The notes below the pieces were generated by a model. It ran no database searches, was not told the DNA's origin, and saw only the letters and a program-made list of their open reading frames with translations. A DNA stretch of 38,204 nt from JBBIWA01 sp037439425 (lineage in GTDB: Bacteria; Acidobacteriota; Blastocatellia; RBC074). Each line of letters opens with the position of its first letter. Within the stretch, counting starts at the first letter, position 1. Shown in pieces: positions 23,420 to 31,171 of the stretch. A program made the position numbers and the translations under genes. The DNA lies in NCBI GenBank assembly GCA_037439425.1, contig JBBIWA010000058.1:1-38204 (forward strand), in the 5' to 3' direction.

Positions 23420-24715
23420 ATGCAATCAACCATGTTTTTGTCAGATCCCAGCCCCCAGCGACGCCCTACCAGGCGGGCAGTACTGGTTATCTCATCTATC
23501 TTTATCTGCCTGGCGATTCTAATCGCGGTGCCACCGAAAGGGAGCTCGCACGAACCGATCACGACCAAGGTTACCTTCAATAAAGAGGTCGTGCGCATCC
23601 TCCAGCACAGTTGCCTGGCTTGTCACGGCCAGAACAGTCTCACCGGAATTTCGCTCGTCACCTATAACGAAGCGCGCCCGTGGGCCAAGGCAATCAAAGA
23701 GGAGATATTAGAAAAGCGGATGCCACCATATCAGGCAGTGAAAGGCTACGGGCGTTTCCATCACAGCTACGGTCTCTCCCAGCGCGAGATCGAGCTGATC
23801 ATCTCCTGGGTCGAAGGCGGCGCGCCGAAGGGCGATGATAAAGACTATCCGAAAGAGCTGGCTGAAGATCATCAGCACTGGCCGCTGGGTCAGCCTGATC
23901 TGATCCTGCAGCCTGCCAGTGAAATCAAACTTCCGGCTGAGAGTGAAGATGAGTATCGCTGCTTTACGCTTCCCACCAATCTGCGCGAGGACCGGTATCT
24001 GGTAGCAGTAGACTTCCAGCCGGGCAATCGAGCGGTAGTCCATTGCGCTTCCCTTTATCTTGATCGCACCACACAATCGCAAATGATCGAGGCAGCAAGT
24101 CAAAGCCTGAGCGAGTGTCAGATCAACATCAGCAATCACGTGGCGGATAGACTCGGCCAGTGGGTGCCTGGACAAATGGCGACCCGGTTACCTGATGGCG
24201 TAGCTCGTCTGCTACCGGCTAACTCGCGCCTAGTGCTCAAGGTTCATTACAAGCTTAACGGCGTAGAGACGAGCGATCGCACGGCTGTTGGCCTCTATTT
24301 CGCAACTGGCAAGGTCACTAAGCCGCTGCGTGCCATTGCGCTCACGGCGCCTGAGACAACAGTGCCAGCGGGCGCAGGAGCATATCGCATCAAAGCTTCT
24401 CACACTTTATCTGAAGCCGCCGAAGCTATTGCCATTCGTCCTTTGCTCTACCCTTACGGCAAATCTGTTGAAGTCAGGGCGATCTATCCAGACGGCACCT
24501 CAGAAGTGCTCATCTGGGTCAAGAACTATCGCTATGATTGGCAACCCACCTACTACTTCAAGCCGGCCGTCAAGCTGCCCAAAGGCGCACGCATCGAAGT
24601 GAATGCTTACCTCGACAACTCAGATAATAATCGTAACAACCCGAATAGCCCGCCGAAATCCATTCGCTTTGCAGCTGAGCTGTGCGAACTTCTCTTGGCC
24701 ACTGCCGCCCGGTAG
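23420..24715 (+). CDS. degenerate cytochrome c / PHM-like protein, paralogue 5, with copper ligands lost
   Basis: 431 residues, aligning with the other five along its whole length: signal anchor (20-36), heme site CLACH (65-69), ARPWAKAIK, MPPY, LPTNLREDRY, PGNRAVVH, AIYPDG and YDWQPTYYF. The copper ligands are mostly gone. The HH pair is H208-C209, the HMH motif becomes L342-L343-Y344 (RPLLYPYGK), and the C-terminal DEMM-type Met becomes CELLL. Only H276 (KVHYK) remains. The heme site is intact. This looks like a pseudo-monooxygenase kept as a full-length frame, perhaps an electron-transfer or binding protein, rather than a decaying gene. It has its own promoter-like site and downstream terminator. 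Confidence 0.8.
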   Translation: MQSTMFLSDPSPQRRPTRRAVLVISSIFICLAILIAVPPKGSSHEPITTKVTFNKEVVRILQHSCLACHGQNSLTGISLVTYNEARPWAKAIKEEILEKRMPPYQAVKGYGRFHHSYGLSQREIELIISWVEGGAPKGDDKDYPKELAEDHQHWPLGQPDLILQPASEIKLPAESEDEYRCFTLPTNLREDRYLVAVDFQPGNRAVVHCASLYLDRTTQSQMIEAASQSLSECQINISNHVADRLGQWVPGQMATRLPDGVARLLPANSRLVLKVHYKLNGVETSDRTAVGLYFATGKVTKPLRAIALTAPETTVPAGAGAYRIKASHTLSEAAEAIAIRPLLYPYGKSVEVRAIYPDGTSEVLIWVKNYRYDWQPTYYFKPAVKLPKGARIEVNAYLDNSDNNRNNPNSPPKSIRFAAELCELLLATAAR

Positions 24716-24733
24716 TAACTTATGCTTGAGCGA

Positions 24734-24769
24734 GAGAAGCGCCGGATCAGATAAGTCCCGGCGCTTCTC
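24734..24769 (+). terminator. perfect 12-bp-stem terminator-like hairpin
   Basis: GAGAAGCGCCGG pairs exactly with CCGGCGCTTCTC around a 12-base loop, 19 bases after the stop of paralogue 5. Only a weak T-run follows (AATTTTC). It separates the monooxygenase genes from purEK. Confidence 0.65.
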
Positions 24770-25010
24770 CCAGCCTGAATTTTCACTTGCAGACTTGCTC
24801 CTTTCTACCGGTTGACGTTATAACCTCCAAGTCCACCGACGGCAGATCCAGCACAGTGATTCAAGTGTTCGTCACCTTGACAGCAGAGGAGTCGTCAGGC
24901 TGAGGGGGGGAAGAGATACTGCGGATCACGTTGGCTTCTCCACCGAAGCAAGCAGTGAACCCCTATCCGTGTCATCTGCGTGATCTGCGGAAGTTCAAAG
25001 GAGGATACTA

Positions 25011-25541
25011 ATGCAGCCCCTGGTGGGCATTATCATGGGTTCCAAGTCGGATTGGGAGACAATGTCGCCTGCGGCGCATACTCTCGAAGAGCTGCAAGTG
25101 CCATTTGAAGTCCGCGTCGTTTCAGCGCATCGCACGCCGGATCTGCTCTTCGAGTATGCCGCCTCGGCTGAAAGTCGCGGACTGGAAGTGATCATTGCTG
25201 GGGCCGGCGGCGCAGCCCATTTGCCGGGAATGACGGCGGCCAAAACGGTATTGCCGGTGCTGGGCGTGCCAGTGCCGTCCAAAGCATTGAACGGCATGGA
25301 TTCACTGCTTTCGATTGTGCAGATGCCTGCCGGCATTCCTGTGGGCACGCTCGCCATCGGCAAAGCAGGGGCCATCAATGCTGCGCTGTTGGCTGTGGCG
25401 ATTTTGAGCAACAAATATCCACAATTCCGTCAGGCGCTGCATCGCTATCGTGAGAACCAGACTCAGGCGGTGCTGGCTCATCCTGATCCACGGCCAGAAC
25501 TCAAGCCAGAACTCAAGCCAGAACTCAAGGGGGATGCGTGA
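25011..25541 (+). CDS. purE: N5-carboxyaminoimidazole ribonucleotide mutase (class I PurE)
   Basis: 176-residue cytosolic enzyme of de novo purine synthesis, converting N5-CAIR to CAIR. Family signatures are visible in order: GSKSDWETM, SAHRTPD, AGGAAHLPGM, GVPV, and IVQMPAGIPVGT followed by AIG. The ribosome-binding site AAAGGAGG is very strong. The C-terminus carries a Lys-Pro-Glu-Leu repeat (PELKPELKPELK) coded by three exact 12-bp repeats, extending beyond the usual PurE end. The stop overlaps the purK start (GTGA), so the two are translationally coupled. Its insertion between monooxygenase paralogues 5 and 6 looks incidental. Confidence 0.97.
   Translation: MQPLVGIIMGSKSDWETMSPAAHTLEELQVPFEVRVVSAHRTPDLLFEYAASAESRGLEVIIAGAGGAAHLPGMTAAKTVLPVLGVPVPSKALNGMDSLLSIVQMPAGIPVGTLAIGKAGAINAALLAVAILSNKYPQFRQALHRYRENQTQAVLAHPDPRPELKPELKPELKGDA
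25494..25529 (+). repeat. 12-bp tandem repeat, three exact units
   Basis: CCAGAACTCAAG is repeated three times at the 3' end of purE, coding PELK units in frame. Copy-number change would lengthen or shorten the PurE tail without a frameshift. Confidence 0.85.
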
Positions 25542-26626
25542 TCGTCGGCGTGCTGGGCGGCGGACAATTGGGGCGCATGCTGGCGCTGGCTGGTTATCCG
25601 CTGGGTCTGCGGTTTCGGTTTCTGGACCCTTCTCCGGGCGCGCCAGCCGGGCGGGTGGGCAAACGTATGGCCGGAGCCTATGATGATCTGGCGGTGCTGG
25701 AGCGCTTCTCTTCGGGCCTTCAGGTGGTGACCTATGAATTCGAGAACGTACCAGTGACTGCAGCTCGTTTTCTCGCTAACTGGCTGCCAGTCTATCCGCC
25801 ACCTGAAGCTCTGGAAACAGCACAGGACCGGCTCAACGAGAAGAGGCTCTTCCAGCAATTGGAGATTCCGGTTCCAAATTTCGCGCCCGTGAGCAGCTTT
25901 GACGAGCTTTGCGCAGCTATCGAGCGCATCGGTCTGCCCGCAGTTCTCAAGACCCGGCGGATGGGCTATGATGGGAAAGGCCAGCACATTTTGCGCCTTC
26001 CGGGGGATGAAGCGCGCGCCTGGGCAGAACTGGGCAACGCTGCTTTGATCCTCGAACAATTCATCTCGTTTGAACGAGAGGTTTCGATCATTGCTGCACG
26101 TGGCCGCTCAGGCGAGACGATCTTCTATCCGCTGGTTGAGAATCACCATAGTTCCGGCATTCTGCGCCTCTCGCTAGCCCCAGCCCCTCATCTCACGCCA
26201 GAACTACAGGCAAAGGCTGAATGCTATAGCAGGCGAGTGCTTGAGGCGCTGGACTACGTTGGCGTGCTAGCGATTGAATTCTTCCAGTGCGAAGGAGAGT
26301 TGCTGGCCAACGAGATAGCTCCGCGAGTCCACAACTCAGGCCACTGGACTATCGAAGGAGCTGAAACCAGCCAGTTTGAGAACCACCTGCGAGCAGGATT
26401 GGGACTGCCGCTGGGAGCGACGACCCCGATTGGCTGTTCAGCGATGGTCAACCTGATTGGAGAAACCCCTGAGCTGGCCAAAGTGCTGGCGCTGCCTGGG
26501 ACACATATGCATCTGTACGACAAGATTCCTTTGCCCGGGCGCAAGCTGGGGCACATCACTGTGCGTGCAGCCTCTTGGGAAGAACTGGAAGCGCGCTTGA
26601 CGCAGCTTCGCCGCTTGGTTCCCTGA
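25538..26626 (+). CDS. purK: 5-(carboxyamino)imidazole ribonucleotide synthase
   Basis: 362-residue ATP-grasp enzyme making N5-CAIR from AIR, bicarbonate and ATP, the step before PurE. The N-terminal GVLGGGQLGRMLALAGYPLG, the ENVP motif, the ATP-grasp KTRRMGYDGKGQ and the C-terminal IAPRVHNSGHWTIEGA identify it clearly. It starts with GTG, overlapping the purE stop by four bases, with no separate ribosome-binding site of its own, as expected for coupling. Length and motifs are normal. Confidence 0.97.
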   Translation: MIVGVLGGGQLGRMLALAGYPLGLRFRFLDPSPGAPAGRVGKRMAGAYDDLAVLERFSSGLQVVTYEFENVPVTAARFLANWLPVYPPPEALETAQDRLNEKRLFQQLEIPVPNFAPVSSFDELCAAIERIGLPAVLKTRRMGYDGKGQHILRLPGDEARAWAELGNAALILEQFISFEREVSIIAARGRSGETIFYPLVENHHSSGILRLSLAPAPHLTPELQAKAECYSRRVLEALDYVGVLAIEFFQCEGELLANEIAPRVHNSGHWTIEGAETSQFENHLRAGLGLPLGATTPIGCSAMVNLIGETPELAKVLALPGTHMHLYDKIPLPGRKLGHITVRAASWEELEARLTQLRRLVP

Positions 26627-26976
26627 GCAGCTGTTTATGCTGCTTCGCCCAGAAAGGACAAGACGTTCGCAGGTCTGAAGTCTTAGGTCTGATCCGGCCT
26701 TGACCGCAGCAGCGCTTTAGTAGTAGGGTTTACCGAGCGGTCAGTCAGCCCGGCCAGGGCGCGGCGGCGCGGACCGCTTTCCTGAAGTGTTGGGCTCCCA
26801 TGACTCAACCTGTAACTGAAGCTGAGATCTCCTCGTACTAACGGTCAGAGCTTTGAGCCGGCTTGAGTCAGGTGGTCAGCAGGGGGAGTGAGCAATTCTC
26901 TCGTCTCAAGAGATCGGCTCTTATCTGGATTCTAACATTCGCCTAAACCGTAACACCCGCATCTGAGGAGGAGCGT
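26627..26976. other. intergenic stretch before paralogue 6
   Basis: Holds one AGGTCTGA repeat (26671-26692) and GC-rich sequence; no gene or clear promoter pair is visible. Transcription of paralogue 6 probably starts here because purK has ended. Confidence 0.45.
26671..26692 (+). repeat. dispersed 'aggtctga'-type repeat, copy 4
   Basis: AGGTCTGAAGTCTTAGGTCT followed by GA, close in sequence to the copy at 6713. Confidence 0.5.
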
Positions 26977-28227
26977 ATGAGGACCTACTTGCTGAAGGCC
27001 GGGACATTCGCAGTTGGGCTGTGCGCAGTCTTTTGGGCTGGGGTGAGGGCCAGTGGAGAAAGCAACCGCGTCACCTTCACCAGGGATGTGGCCCCGATCT
27101 TTTACCGGAACTGCGTCGAGTGCCATCGTCCGGATGAAATCGCGCCGATGTCGCTGCTGACTTACCAAGATGCGCGGCCCTGGGCCAAAGCGATCAAGGA
27201 GAAGGTACTCGACCGCTCAATGCCGCCGTGGCTGGCCGATCCGAAATACGGTCATTTCCTCAACGACCGTCGCCTCTCACAAAAAGAGATTGACACTATT
27301 GCGGCGTGGGTTGACGCTGGTGCACCGAAGGGCGAGGACGGAGATCTACCACCTCTCCCCAAGTTTGAGCAAGGATGGAGGCTCGGTAAACCAGATGCCG
27401 TCTTCTATCTGCAAGAAGAAGTTTCCATCCCGGCCGATGGCGTGGTGCCTTATCTGTACTATGAGGTTCCGACCAACTTCACCGAGGACAAGTGGGTGCA
27501 AGCAGCCGAGATTCGCCCTGGTAACCGAAGCGTGGTGCATCACATCATCGTCAATGTGAAAGAGTCGGGCGCCAAGAAATCAAGCGGCGAGGTCAACACC
27601 CGCGAGGAACGAGGCGTCAAGCTCGCCGGTTTTGCTCCTGGCGAGCAGCCGAAAGTCTTTCCACCAGGGACCGCTAAACTGCTCAAAGCCGGTTCGACGC
27701 TGATCTTTCAGATGCACTACACCCCCAATGGTGTGGCGGCAAAGGACCGATCTTACATCGGCCTCTTCTTCGCCAAAGAGCCGGTTCAGAGAGTGGTTCA
27801 TACGGGCATGGCACTCAATGCCCAGTTTGTGATTCCGCCAGGGGCTGACAACTACGAGGTCAGATCCAGCTGGGAGGCCAAAGAAGATATTTATCTCGTA
27901 GACCTCATGCCGCATATGCACGTGCGCGGCAAGGATTTCACCTACACTGCAGTCTATCCCGACGGACGCTCGGAGATTATCCTCCACGTCCCACGCTACG
28001 ACTTCAACTGGCAGTTGCTTTACCAGCTCAAGCAGCCGCTCTTGCTGCCCAAAGGAAGCCGGCTGGAATGTGTAGCCCATTTTGACAACTCAATCAAGAA
28101 TAGATACAACCCTGATCCTACGAAGGAAGTCCGCTGGGGCCCGCAGAGCTGGGAAGAGATGATGATTGGCTGGTTCGACTACACACTGGCTAATCAAAAC
28201 CTGTTGGCACAGACTCTTTCCAAGTAA
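26977..28227 (+). CDS. exported cytochrome c / PHM-like copper monooxygenase, paralogue 6 (short form)
   Basis: 416 residues with GAGGAGG before the ATG and a signal peptide over residues 5-26. Heme site CVECH (46-50) with MPPWLADP; copper ligands H188-H189 (VHHIIVN), H247 (FQMHYTP), H313-M-H315 (MPHMHVRGK) and Met in EEMMIGW (395/396). Like paralogue 4 it lacks the DAPVYDDGC insert and shares IPADGVVPY and FAPGEQPKVF. It stands 70 bases upstream of the second amidohydrolase gene on the same strand with no terminator between, so the two are probably co-transcribed. This is the best physical link between the two families. Confidence 0.86.
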   Translation: MRTYLLKAGTFAVGLCAVFWAGVRASGESNRVTFTRDVAPIFYRNCVECHRPDEIAPMSLLTYQDARPWAKAIKEKVLDRSMPPWLADPKYGHFLNDRRLSQKEIDTIAAWVDAGAPKGEDGDLPPLPKFEQGWRLGKPDAVFYLQEEVSIPADGVVPYLYYEVPTNFTEDKWVQAAEIRPGNRSVVHHIIVNVKESGAKKSSGEVNTREERGVKLAGFAPGEQPKVFPPGTAKLLKAGSTLIFQMHYTPNGVAAKDRSYIGLFFAKEPVQRVVHTGMALNAQFVIPPGADNYEVRSSWEAKEDIYLVDLMPHMHVRGKDFTYTAVYPDGRSEIILHVPRYDFNWQLLYQLKQPLLLPKGSRLECVAHFDNSIKNRYNPDPTKEVRWGPQSWEEMMIGWFDYTLANQNLLAQTLSK

Positions 28228-28297
28228 TCGCGGGCTTGTGGAATCTAAGCGGCCTACTACTTGAAACTCATCATTCAATGACAAGGAGTCAATCGCT

Positions 28298-29803
28298 ATG
28301 TGGATTCGTAAGATACAACGCGATCTGAAAAAAGGCGTGGATTCTCCCATGCCAACGCAAGTAGTTTCCAATGAGGAATTCATTCCCCGGCCTCAAACGG
28401 AGGCGCAGAAGAAAGTCGAACACCTGATTGGCGAGCTGGCTGAAGAACGGGCCAAGAAGCTGGGGATGACGCGCCGCTCCTTTATGGCCAGTACGATGGG
28501 ATTGGCCACTTGCTTCCTGGCGCAGAATAAAGTCTACGGTCAGATCTGGGATGTAGATGAGGAGGAGACATGGGAGAGAGCGGCTTATGAAGAGAAATGG
28601 CCCAAAGGCGAATATTTCATCATTGATGTGCAGACGCACTTCACCAATGGTCAGGTGCTCGGTTTCCGCAACATGGAATTCGTCAAGAACATGGGCTTCC
28701 AGCTCAAGAATGACTCCGAAGCCTATAGCTACAGGAATTTCGTCAAAGAGATCTACTTCGATAGCGAAACCAGCATCGCCGTAATCTCAGGTGTGCCGAC
28801 CTGGGAGCGCCAGCGCGATGAAAAAGGCAATGTACTAGAAGGGCCAGCTCGCAGCCGAGGTGTGCTGCCCAGTTGGTTGATGGCTCAAGCCAAGAAAGAA
28901 ATAAACGACCTGGCTGGCTCGCAGCGCGCTTTGTGTCAGGGCAACCTGGCTCCCAACCACTATTGGGACAAAGCCGCCAATAAAATTGACAAGGCAGCGA
29001 CCATCGAACAGATGGAGCGCGAACTCAATCTCTACAAGGTCGATTCCTGGAAATGGTATTGCCACTTTGATCCAGGCCGGTCAGGCGGCGGTTTTCAGCT
29101 CGATGATGAGAATGCCTTCTGGTTCTACGAAGAGTCGCGTAAACGAGGGATGCGCAACTTCAGCGTTCACAAAGGCTACTCCTATCAATCCCGCACTCTC
29201 GGCCATCTGGCCAACCCTAAGGATGTTGAGAAAGCGGCGCTGCAATATCCTGACATCAACTTTATCATTTATCACTCCGCCCTCAAGCACGGGCCGAATG
29301 AACCGAACTGGAAGGAGAACAACAAGTACGATCCGACCACGGGCGATTTCGAGTGGCACAGTGTTTTGATGGACATCAAGAAGCGCAATCCGCAGATCAA
29401 TAATGTCTACTGCGAGGTCGGCAGCTTCTTCAACATCCTGGTCGTCTATGATCCGATCATGGCGATGCACGGCATGGGCCGCAACATCAAATACTATGGC
29501 GCAGATCACGTCATCTGGGGCACCGACTGCCTCTGGTGGGGTTCGCCGCAGTGGGCCATTGACGCCTTCAAGCGTTTCCAGATCAGTGACGAACTGTGCG
29601 AGAAATTCGGCTACAAGAAGATCACCAAAGAAGACAAGGCGAAGATCTTCGGGCTGAATGCCGCCAAGCTTTACGGAATTGACGTGAAAGCCCAGCGCAA
29701 GGCCCTCCCTAACGACGCGCTCGAACGGCTCAAGACCGCTTATCTCGAAAGCGGCGGGGAGCGCAGCAATGCAGCTTACGGTTGGGTGCGCGCTGACGAC
29801 TGA
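28298..29803 (+). CDS. amidohydrolase family (amidohydrolase 2) protein with internal twin-arginine motif, second copy
   Basis: 501 residues, paralogous to the gene at 7260. The first 60 residues match in plan: MWIRK at 1-5, SNEEFIP at 24-30, KKLGMTRRSF with twin Arg at 59-60, then a hydrophobic Tat-like stretch. Family blocks are VQTHF (H114), SVHKGYS, IIYHSALKHGP, WGTDCLWWGSPQ and KIFGLNAAKLYGID. The His after THH in the first copy is Phe here, so metal coordination differs between the copies. AAGGAG precedes the ATG. It lies downstream of monooxygenase paralogue 6 and upstream of the VOC protein, suggesting one metabolic unit. Reaction type (C-N, C-O or C-C cleavage) is not resolved. Confidence 0.83.
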   Translation: MWIRKIQRDLKKGVDSPMPTQVVSNEEFIPRPQTEAQKKVEHLIGELAEERAKKLGMTRRSFMASTMGLATCFLAQNKVYGQIWDVDEEETWERAAYEEKWPKGEYFIIDVQTHFTNGQVLGFRNMEFVKNMGFQLKNDSEAYSYRNFVKEIYFDSETSIAVISGVPTWERQRDEKGNVLEGPARSRGVLPSWLMAQAKKEINDLAGSQRALCQGNLAPNHYWDKAANKIDKAATIEQMERELNLYKVDSWKWYCHFDPGRSGGGFQLDDENAFWFYEESRKRGMRNFSVHKGYSYQSRTLGHLANPKDVEKAALQYPDINFIIYHSALKHGPNEPNWKENNKYDPTTGDFEWHSVLMDIKKRNPQINNVYCEVGSFFNILVVYDPIMAMHGMGRNIKYYGADHVIWGTDCLWWGSPQWAIDAFKRFQISDELCEKFGYKKITKEDKAKIFGLNAAKLYGIDVKAQRKALPNDALERLKTAYLESGGERSNAAYGWVRADD

Positions 29804-29889
29804 GGCCAGAGGCAAATCACTGCTGTTTTTCATCTGGTTGAAACCACCGGTGCTGATTAACTAATAGGGATTTTTCTCCGCCGAAGATC

Positions 29890-30022
29890 CTGGGTACGCA
29901 CGCATCCTTGCGTGCCGGTCTTCGTCGAGCAAGCCGTTACCGAAGACCGAGCACGCTAGAAGCTTGCGCTCGTGAGGGGTTCATTATCTCAGGGCGTCGT
30001 CCGTGACGGCATGAAAGACTCC
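29890..30022 (+). repeat. ~130-bp dispersed repeat, copy B
   Basis: Same orientation as 6131-6260; shares CGTGCCGGTCTTCGTCGAGC, then AAGCCGTTACCG, and GAGCACGC. It sits between the second amidohydrolase gene and the VOC gene. Confidence 0.8.
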
Positions 30023-30071
30023 TCTGGATCTGTGCGCATCGGTGGTTTCTTTTTAGAAGGGACATCAACCT

Positions 30072-31010
30072 ATGTTTACCCGCTTGTTCGCAACCAGTCT
30101 TCTCCTTTGTCTCGTTTTTGCCTTATACGCCTTCACTCCTTCCGGGCAAGGGATCAGCCAGGAGCCGGCATTCTCCATGCCCGAGGCCCATTTCCATCAT
30201 CTGCACCTCAACACGATCGATCCCAAAGCAGCTATCGAGTTTTACACCAGCCGGTTCGATTGCGAGAAGGCGCGCTTTGCTGGCGTAATGGATGCTGTCT
30301 GGGCGCAAAAGTCGTGGTTGCTTTTCACCAAAGTTGACACGCCGCCGCCCTGGGAGCTGATCTCGGCCATTTGGCACTTCGGCTGGGGCGCAGAAGACAT
30401 GAAGGCAACCTACGAAAAACAGCTCGCCCTAGGCACGAAATTCTTCACGCCGCTCACAGACATCAGTGATATCGGTGGCAACACTGGAGCCACGGGCAGG
30501 TTCTTTTATGCTTACGTGGAGAGTCCGGATCGCGCGCTAATCGAACTCAACACCGCTAACCATCACCATTTTGGCCACCTGCATCTGTTCAGCGCCGATC
30601 CGATCGCGGCTGGCGAATGGTATATCAAATACTTCGGGGCCAAACGCCGCAGCACTCGCCCGCCCTCACGCGAGCCGCGTTTCTATAGAGGCTTTCAGAT
30701 CGGCCCCAGCACCTCGCTGATGATGGACAATGTCAACATCATCATTTATCCCGTCGAGTACTCGAAGAAGGCCTATCCCGATCACTGGAAAGGGCAGACT
30801 GAACTCGTTTCGACCAAAGGGCGCGTAGTGGATCACGTGGGATTCAGCTTCGATAACCTGGAAGAAGCGCTGGAGAAGATGCGGAAGGATGGCGTGAAGG
30901 TCACTCAAGAGATCCGATCCGTGGCTAATGGTAAGATCAAGTTCGCCTTTATCGAAGGGCCGGATAAGATCCACATCGAGCTGATCGAAGGCCATCCGCG
31001 CAAAGAATGA
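30072..31010 (+). CDS. exported two-domain VOC (glyoxalase/extradiol dioxygenase-like) protein
   Basis: 312 residues with a hydrophobic signal or anchor at residues 4-22. Two vicinal-oxygen-chelate domains follow. The first (about 38-165) starts HHLHLNTIDPKAAIEFY and ends ALIELNT. The second (about 167-308) starts GHLHLFSADPIAAGEWY, has VVDHVGFSFDN and ends IHIELIEG. His, His and Glu are placed as metal ligands of VOC enzymes, which include extradiol dioxygenases, glyoxalase I and epimerases. The export signal is unusual for this superfamily, which is mostly cytosolic. It follows the second amidohydrolase, with copy B of the repeat between them. Function as ring-cleavage or isomerising enzyme acting after the monooxygenases is inference. 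Confidence 0.78.
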   Translation: MFTRLFATSLLLCLVFALYAFTPSGQGISQEPAFSMPEAHFHHLHLNTIDPKAAIEFYTSRFDCEKARFAGVMDAVWAQKSWLLFTKVDTPPPWELISAIWHFGWGAEDMKATYEKQLALGTKFFTPLTDISDIGGNTGATGRFFYAYVESPDRALIELNTANHHHFGHLHLFSADPIAAGEWYIKYFGAKRRSTRPPSREPRFYRGFQIGPSTSLMMDNVNIIIYPVEYSKKAYPDHWKGQTELVSTKGRVVDHVGFSFDNLEEALEKMRKDGVKVTQEIRSVANGKIKFAFIEGPDKIHIELIEGHPRKE

Positions 31011-31103
31011 GCTAGAGTAGCCTCGCAAGAGGCCCTTTCGCTAACCAACCACTGCTCGGCCCCCGAGCTTTCTTTTCGGAAGCACACTCCAGTGAGGTGG
31101 CAC

Positions 31104-31132
31104 TTGCTTTTCGAGTGTCCGGCTCTTACACT
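31104..31132 (+). promoter_or_regulatory. candidate promoter of sucC with overlapping dyad
   Basis: TTGCTT, 17-base spacer, TACACT, 39 bases before the sucC ATG. CGAGTGT (31112-31118) and ACACTCG (31128-31134) form a perfect inverted repeat that covers the -10 box, as an operator would. Confidence 0.35.
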
Positions 31133-31171
31133 CGCTTATTCTTCTCCTCAATCAAGTAAGCGAGGTCGGTT

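Noticed and set aside
26627..26976. An rRNA-like fragment (CTCCTCGTACTAA...)
   Set aside because: The resemblance covers only about a dozen bases and no neighbouring rRNA sequence follows.
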